Assembly (NCBI GenBank): GCA_018340805.1
Contig: JACMZG010001908.1
Span: 42,560,680 to 42,624,679, forward strand
Direction of reading: 5' to 3'
DNA length: 64,000 nt
Source of the DNA: Microvelia longipes
Taxonomy: Eukaryota; Arthropoda; Insecta; Hemiptera; Veliidae
Within the stretch, counting starts at the first letter, position 1; each line of letters begins with the position of its first letter. The position numbers were made by a program, and so were the translations under genes. This document shows, in pieces, positions 61,601 to 64,000 of the stretch. The notes under the pieces are model-generated. The model saw only the letters and a program-made list of their open reading frames with translations. It was not told the origin of the DNA and searched no databases.

Positions 61601-61907
61601 ATTAGCCCCATTATGTATTTAAATACAATATTTTACTCAGAGATGAACTTATAAGTAGTCAAGTTGTTAGTATTCTTTTGCTCATAAAAATGTTCAAGAA
61701 AACATAAGATATATATAAATAAGGTCTTATATTTATTTATTCGTCTTTTTCATCAATTGTTTAGATTTCAATTTATAGCAATGTTACCATATATTTTATT
61801 TTCAGTTTACTATATTTGTCGCGACAGAGGACGAGCAAGGACTGTATAGTCTGTATTTTCATAATTGTCCCAGTTACAAGAACACCAGGGTTCCAGTTCA
61901 ATTCTAT
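52624..61907 (+). CDS. GPR107: GPR107/GPR108-family protein, 5' part (continues past the window)
   Basis: Six consecutive coding exons join in frame: 52624-52710 (MCCFRLIYLFIISSLCYLSQ signal peptide, then ARIHKLAIK), 54463-54573 (DDSRKYITLSTFGFFPGGVL), 55796-55938 (FGFTLERT... LIDRKEK), 58991-59142 (LKITSNKDLGQL... RSRQLQ), 61384-61451 (DKAVILKYSLPVNES) and 61806-61907 (FTIFVATEDEQGLYSLYFHNC). The motifs RIHKL, STFGF..GG.L and GLYSLYFHNC match the lumenal N-terminal domain of the GPR107/GPR108 (lung seven-transmembrane receptor) family, Golgi and trans-Golgi proteins involved in trafficking. The last exon ends TAT|GTGAGT, phase 0. The seven-helix part is outside the window. Which of the two vertebrate paralogues it matches best cannot be decided here. 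Introns are 1.2-3.1 kb and full of mobile elements. Confidence 0.88.
53737..54080 (+). mobile_element. gaggaaaagt-family element, 5' part
   Basis: Starts ttgggtacgaggtacctcag and keeps the ctttgcttatcctccctac and ctcactttgctcatcctctg blocks. Ends near gatagcacaacgagattg. The 3' end is lost. Confidence 0.7.
54108..54462. other. GPR107-like intron 1, 3' portion
   Basis: A C-run (about 54127-54138) follows the gaggaaaagt-family copy. Otherwise AT-rich without recognised features. Confidence 0.4.
56990..57553. mobile_element. Transposon-like repeat ending accaccctgtatat
   Basis: Read on the minus strand this matches the 40121 element: gggtgg start, ccttaaattttga, gggaattccc, ggaaggtatacttttattg. 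It also holds the inverted pair of gcaattattcctaccaaaat and its counterpart near 57050. It lies in GPR107-like intron 3. Confidence 0.65.
57699..58625. mobile_element. Non-autonomous DNA transposon with about 45-bp terminal inverted repeats
   Basis: Left terminus 57699-57743 (tataatacgacacacgacta, then aaatcaattgaca, gccaaaaat) matches the inverse of 58581-58625 (attttggcgg, tgtcaattgattttagctgt, gtgtcatattata) with few mismatches. The 0.93-kb element has no transposase. A gaggaaaagt-family copy (58140-58448) is nested in it. Confidence 0.82.
58140..58448 (+). mobile_element. gaggaaaagt-family element, 3' half, nested
   Basis: Keeps gcagcacaactagacccaaa, accaagtttcaac, a cacacacacacagac run, and ends with cttttcctctttatacc / tatgaaggtgaggaaaagt plus an A-run. 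It sits inside the 57699-58625 transposon, so it inserted later or was captured. Confidence 0.72.
59328..59824. mobile_element. MITE with about 45-bp terminal inverted repeats
   Basis: Left end tagtacgttcacacacactc, then agatccgcggatcgtatag. Right end (59779-59824) is the inverse: ctatacgatacgcggatcta, aagtgtgtgtgaacgtacta. Only two or three mismatches are seen between the ends. The 0.5-kb element lies in GPR107-like intron 4 and has no ORF. Confidence 0.87.
59855..60155 (+). mobile_element. gaggaaaagt-family element, 3' part
   Basis: Contains gtttgcaaacaaaattttga, cggatttcacctgaatc twice in diverged form, and the terminal hairpin acttttcctacaaacc / ggtataaatgaaacaaagt. It directly follows the MITE at 59328-59824. 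Confidence 0.6.
60560..61340 (-). pseudogene. Decayed non-LTR retrotransposon reverse transcriptase fragment
   Basis: On the minus strand, 61336-61013 is open for 107 codons and contains GVLSPLLCSLVVDSILC and AIGYADDIVIL, the RT motifs around the catalytic YADD box. The homologous frame continues below 61013 after frameshifts, with LSDQVKYLGVILDK-type sequence near 60895-60930, as in R1/Jockey-like elements. Stops and frame changes show that it is dead. It lies antisense in GPR107-like intron 4. Confidence 0.85.
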
Positions 61908-62365
61908 GTGAGTTTTTAATATAATATTTAATATATTCACTATTTAATATATTCATTATTTAATATAATTCACTGTGACTTTTGTTATACATTCAATATT
62001 TATGTTTTTGCAAGTAACTTTTATGTGTAAATGTGGTATTTGAGTCCTCCCTTCATTTTAAGGCATAAGTGATTAAGCACCTTTTTAGTGATTAACAAAG
62101 AAATAAATACTATTATATAGAGGCAATCATTAGTACTAAACTGACCTCTTGTTAGTTTAAAAACTCTTTACTATTATTTTTTACCTAGCCTAAAAAGTTA
62201 AATAGTTTTAAATTGTATCTAAACTAAAAGAGCCACTTGTACTTTTATTTACTTGTTGGGACAAGAAAGTTTCTCCTCATTATGTAAAATTTGAATTTAG
62301 TAATTTTGAAACCTTTCAGACCTGTCAAACTCCCTACAGTACCAAGTCTTTTTGACCACAGATTA

Positions 62366-63245
62366 TATGTGTCTACTCGCAATGTACCAATCATTACCTT
62401 ATTTATAATAGTCTACTTGCAGATGAGTATTAATGTACATCAATCATTACCTTATTTATAATAGTCTACTCGCAGATGAGTATTAATGTACATCAATCAT
62501 TACCTTATTTATAATAGTCTACTCACTGATGAGTATTAATGTACATCAATCATTACCATATTTATACTAGTCTACTCACTGATGAGTATTAATGTACATC
62601 AATCATTACCTTATTTATAATAGTCTACTCGCAGATGAGTATTAATGTACATCAATCATTACCATATTTATACTAGTCTACACACTGATGAGTATTAATG
62701 TATTTATACTAGTCTACTCACTGATGTATTAATGTACATCAATCATTACCATATTTTACTATACTCACATTAATGTACATCATCATTACCTATTTATAAT
62801 AGTCTACACACTGATGAGTATTAATGTACATCAATCATTACCTATTTATAATAGTCTACTTGCAGATGAGTATTAATGTACATCATCATTACCTTATTAT
62901 AATAGTCTACTCGCAGATGAGTATTAATGTACATCAATCATTACCTTATTTATAATAGTCTACTCGCAGATGAGTATTAATGTACATCAATCATTACCTT
63001 ATTTATAATAGTCTACACACTGATGAGTATTAATGTACATCAATCATTACCATATTTATATAGTCTACTCACTGATGAGTATTAATGTACTCAATCATTA
63101 CCTTATTTATAATAGTCTACACACTGATGAGTATTAATGTACATCAAATCATTACCATATTTATTAGTTAACAGTATTAATGTACCATATTTATACTAGT
63201 CTACTCACTGATGAGTATTAATGTACATCAATCATTACCATATTA
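62366..63245. repeat. 53-bp minisatellite, about 16 units
   Basis: The unit runs tagtctactcgcagatgag, then tattaatgtacatcaatcat, then taccttatttataa. Period 53 is measured between 62462 and 62515. Units alternate among ctcgcag, ctcactg and cacactg variants, and several are shortened. No ORF runs through it. Confidence 0.93.
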
Positions 63246-63344
63246 TAACACGGGCATTGGTTAAGCTTGTTATTAGTTTGTTATTGAGTTTGAACAACAT
63301 ATTTGAAGGATGAGATCATCCTGAGTTGGGACAATCTCAGAGTC

Positions 63345-63616
63345 GAGATAACATCCGCAGATGTTTTTAATTACCATGTTCTTTTAGCCTTGAAAGCCTG
63401 TTAATGAATGCGTTGTTATGTCAGTGTGAATGAGTGTGAGTGAAACCCGTGAGTTTAACATGTCTAAATAGATTATGCTTCTATGAGATAACATCGGCAG
63501 ATGTTTTTAATTAACATGTTCTTTTAGCCTTGAAAGCCTGTAAATGAATGCAGTGTGAATGAGTGTGAGTGAAACCCGTGAATTTAACATGTCCAATTAG
63601 ATTATGTTTCAATGAG
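63345..63616. repeat. Direct duplication of about 140 bp
   Basis: Two adjacent copies start gagataacatc (63345 and 63485) and share agatgtttttaatta, ttagccttgaaagcctg, gtgaatgagtgtgagtgaaa and cccgtga. The second copy lacks about 10 bp (a gcgttgttatgt region). Confidence 0.9.
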
Positions 63617-63699
63617 CACACGTGCCGATAGGATTGGTCTTCTGGAAGGGTTACCACCCTTGGCTATTTAAGCTAGCTCTGGAGACCAATCAACAAGGA

Positions 63700-63930
63700 G
63701 TAGTAACAGAGTAGAGAGTGAGTTGTCAAGCAGTGATAGGGAGTGATAGAGAGTTGTCGAGAAGTGATAGGAGAGTAATCGAGAGAGAGTTTTGAGAAGT
63801 GATAGGAGAGTAATCGGAGAGAGAGTTGTCAAGGAGTGATAGGAGAGTTGTCAAGCAGTGATAGAGAAGTGATAGGAGAGTTATAAAGGAATAACAAATC
63901 AGTAAAGAAGTGATAGAAGAGTTTAGAGTA
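63700..63930. repeat. Degenerate short tandem repeat, gagtgatag type
   Basis: Repeats of agtgataggagagt and gagagagagttgtcaag with unit lengths near 15-30 bp, purine-rich on the plus strand. Confidence 0.85.
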
Positions 63931-64000
63931 GTAACAATACAGTAATCAAATAGTCATTTAATATTAAGGTTTCAGTAACCAATTAGTATCAGCTTGAAAA

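Larger units (their letters stand above)
61908..64000. other. GPR107-like intron beyond the last visible exon
   Basis: Contains the 53-bp minisatellite (62366-63245), a 140-bp direct duplication (63345-63616), a structured hairpin block (63630-63692) and GAGAGTGATAG-type short tandem repeats (63700-63930). The next exon is outside the window. Confidence 0.55.

Noticed and set aside
62366..63245. CRISPR-like array
   Set aside because: There are no unique spacers. The whole 53-bp unit repeats in tandem, in an intron of an animal gene.

Overview
The window is AT-rich animal nuclear DNA, most likely from an insect. The evidence is a tramtrack-group BTB/POZ transcription factor of the type expanded in arthropods, a full set of conserved eukaryotic housekeeping genes with GT-AG introns, and dense (TA)n and transposon debris between and inside the genes. 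I cannot fix the order or species from the sequence alone. There are no bacterial features.

Layout, left to right. A long minus-strand gene (about 2710-20230) encodes a BTB/POZ protein with a pipsqueak-type (psq) DNA-binding domain and a separate 3' exon block with a Cys-rich ribbon. Head-to-head with it is ALKBH7 (plus, 21010-21693). A repeat-rich gap follows. Next is a three-exon minus-strand gene for an Nnf1/PMF1-like Mis12-complex kinetochore subunit (24991-29831), head-to-head with an intronless RAB3GAP1 (plus, 30487-33114). ABT1/ESF2 (plus, three exons, 35149-42353) converges on MED27 (minus, 42814-48348). MED27 is head-to-head with an intronless presenilin (plus, 48892-50340). The right end holds the 5' part of a GPR107/GPR108-family gene (plus, from 52624). 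Its membrane-spanning exons lie beyond the window.

The genes belong to unrelated processes: transcription, mitochondrial oxidation, kinetochore, Rab18/Rab3 regulation, ribosome biogenesis, Mediator, gamma-secretase and Golgi trafficking. They form no operon-like pathway. The clear organising pattern is three divergent pairs with 543-779 bp between start codons, each gap probably holding both promoters.

The rest is mobile-element territory. I see a dispersed family with a 3' hairpin ending in gaggaaaagt (at least seven long copies), a tRNA-like SINE, two decayed non-LTR retrotransposon fragments, two elements with about 45-bp terminal inverted repeats, several foldback elements, a perfect 2 x 100-bp palindrome, and a 53-bp minisatellite about 0.9 kb long. 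I found no convincing new molecular system. The most unusual items are two long inverted repeats that share a CGAAAGCT-type core, a phase gap in MED27, a GC-AG intron in ABT1, and a BTB-psq gene whose 3' exons encode a ribbon domain like those of transposases.
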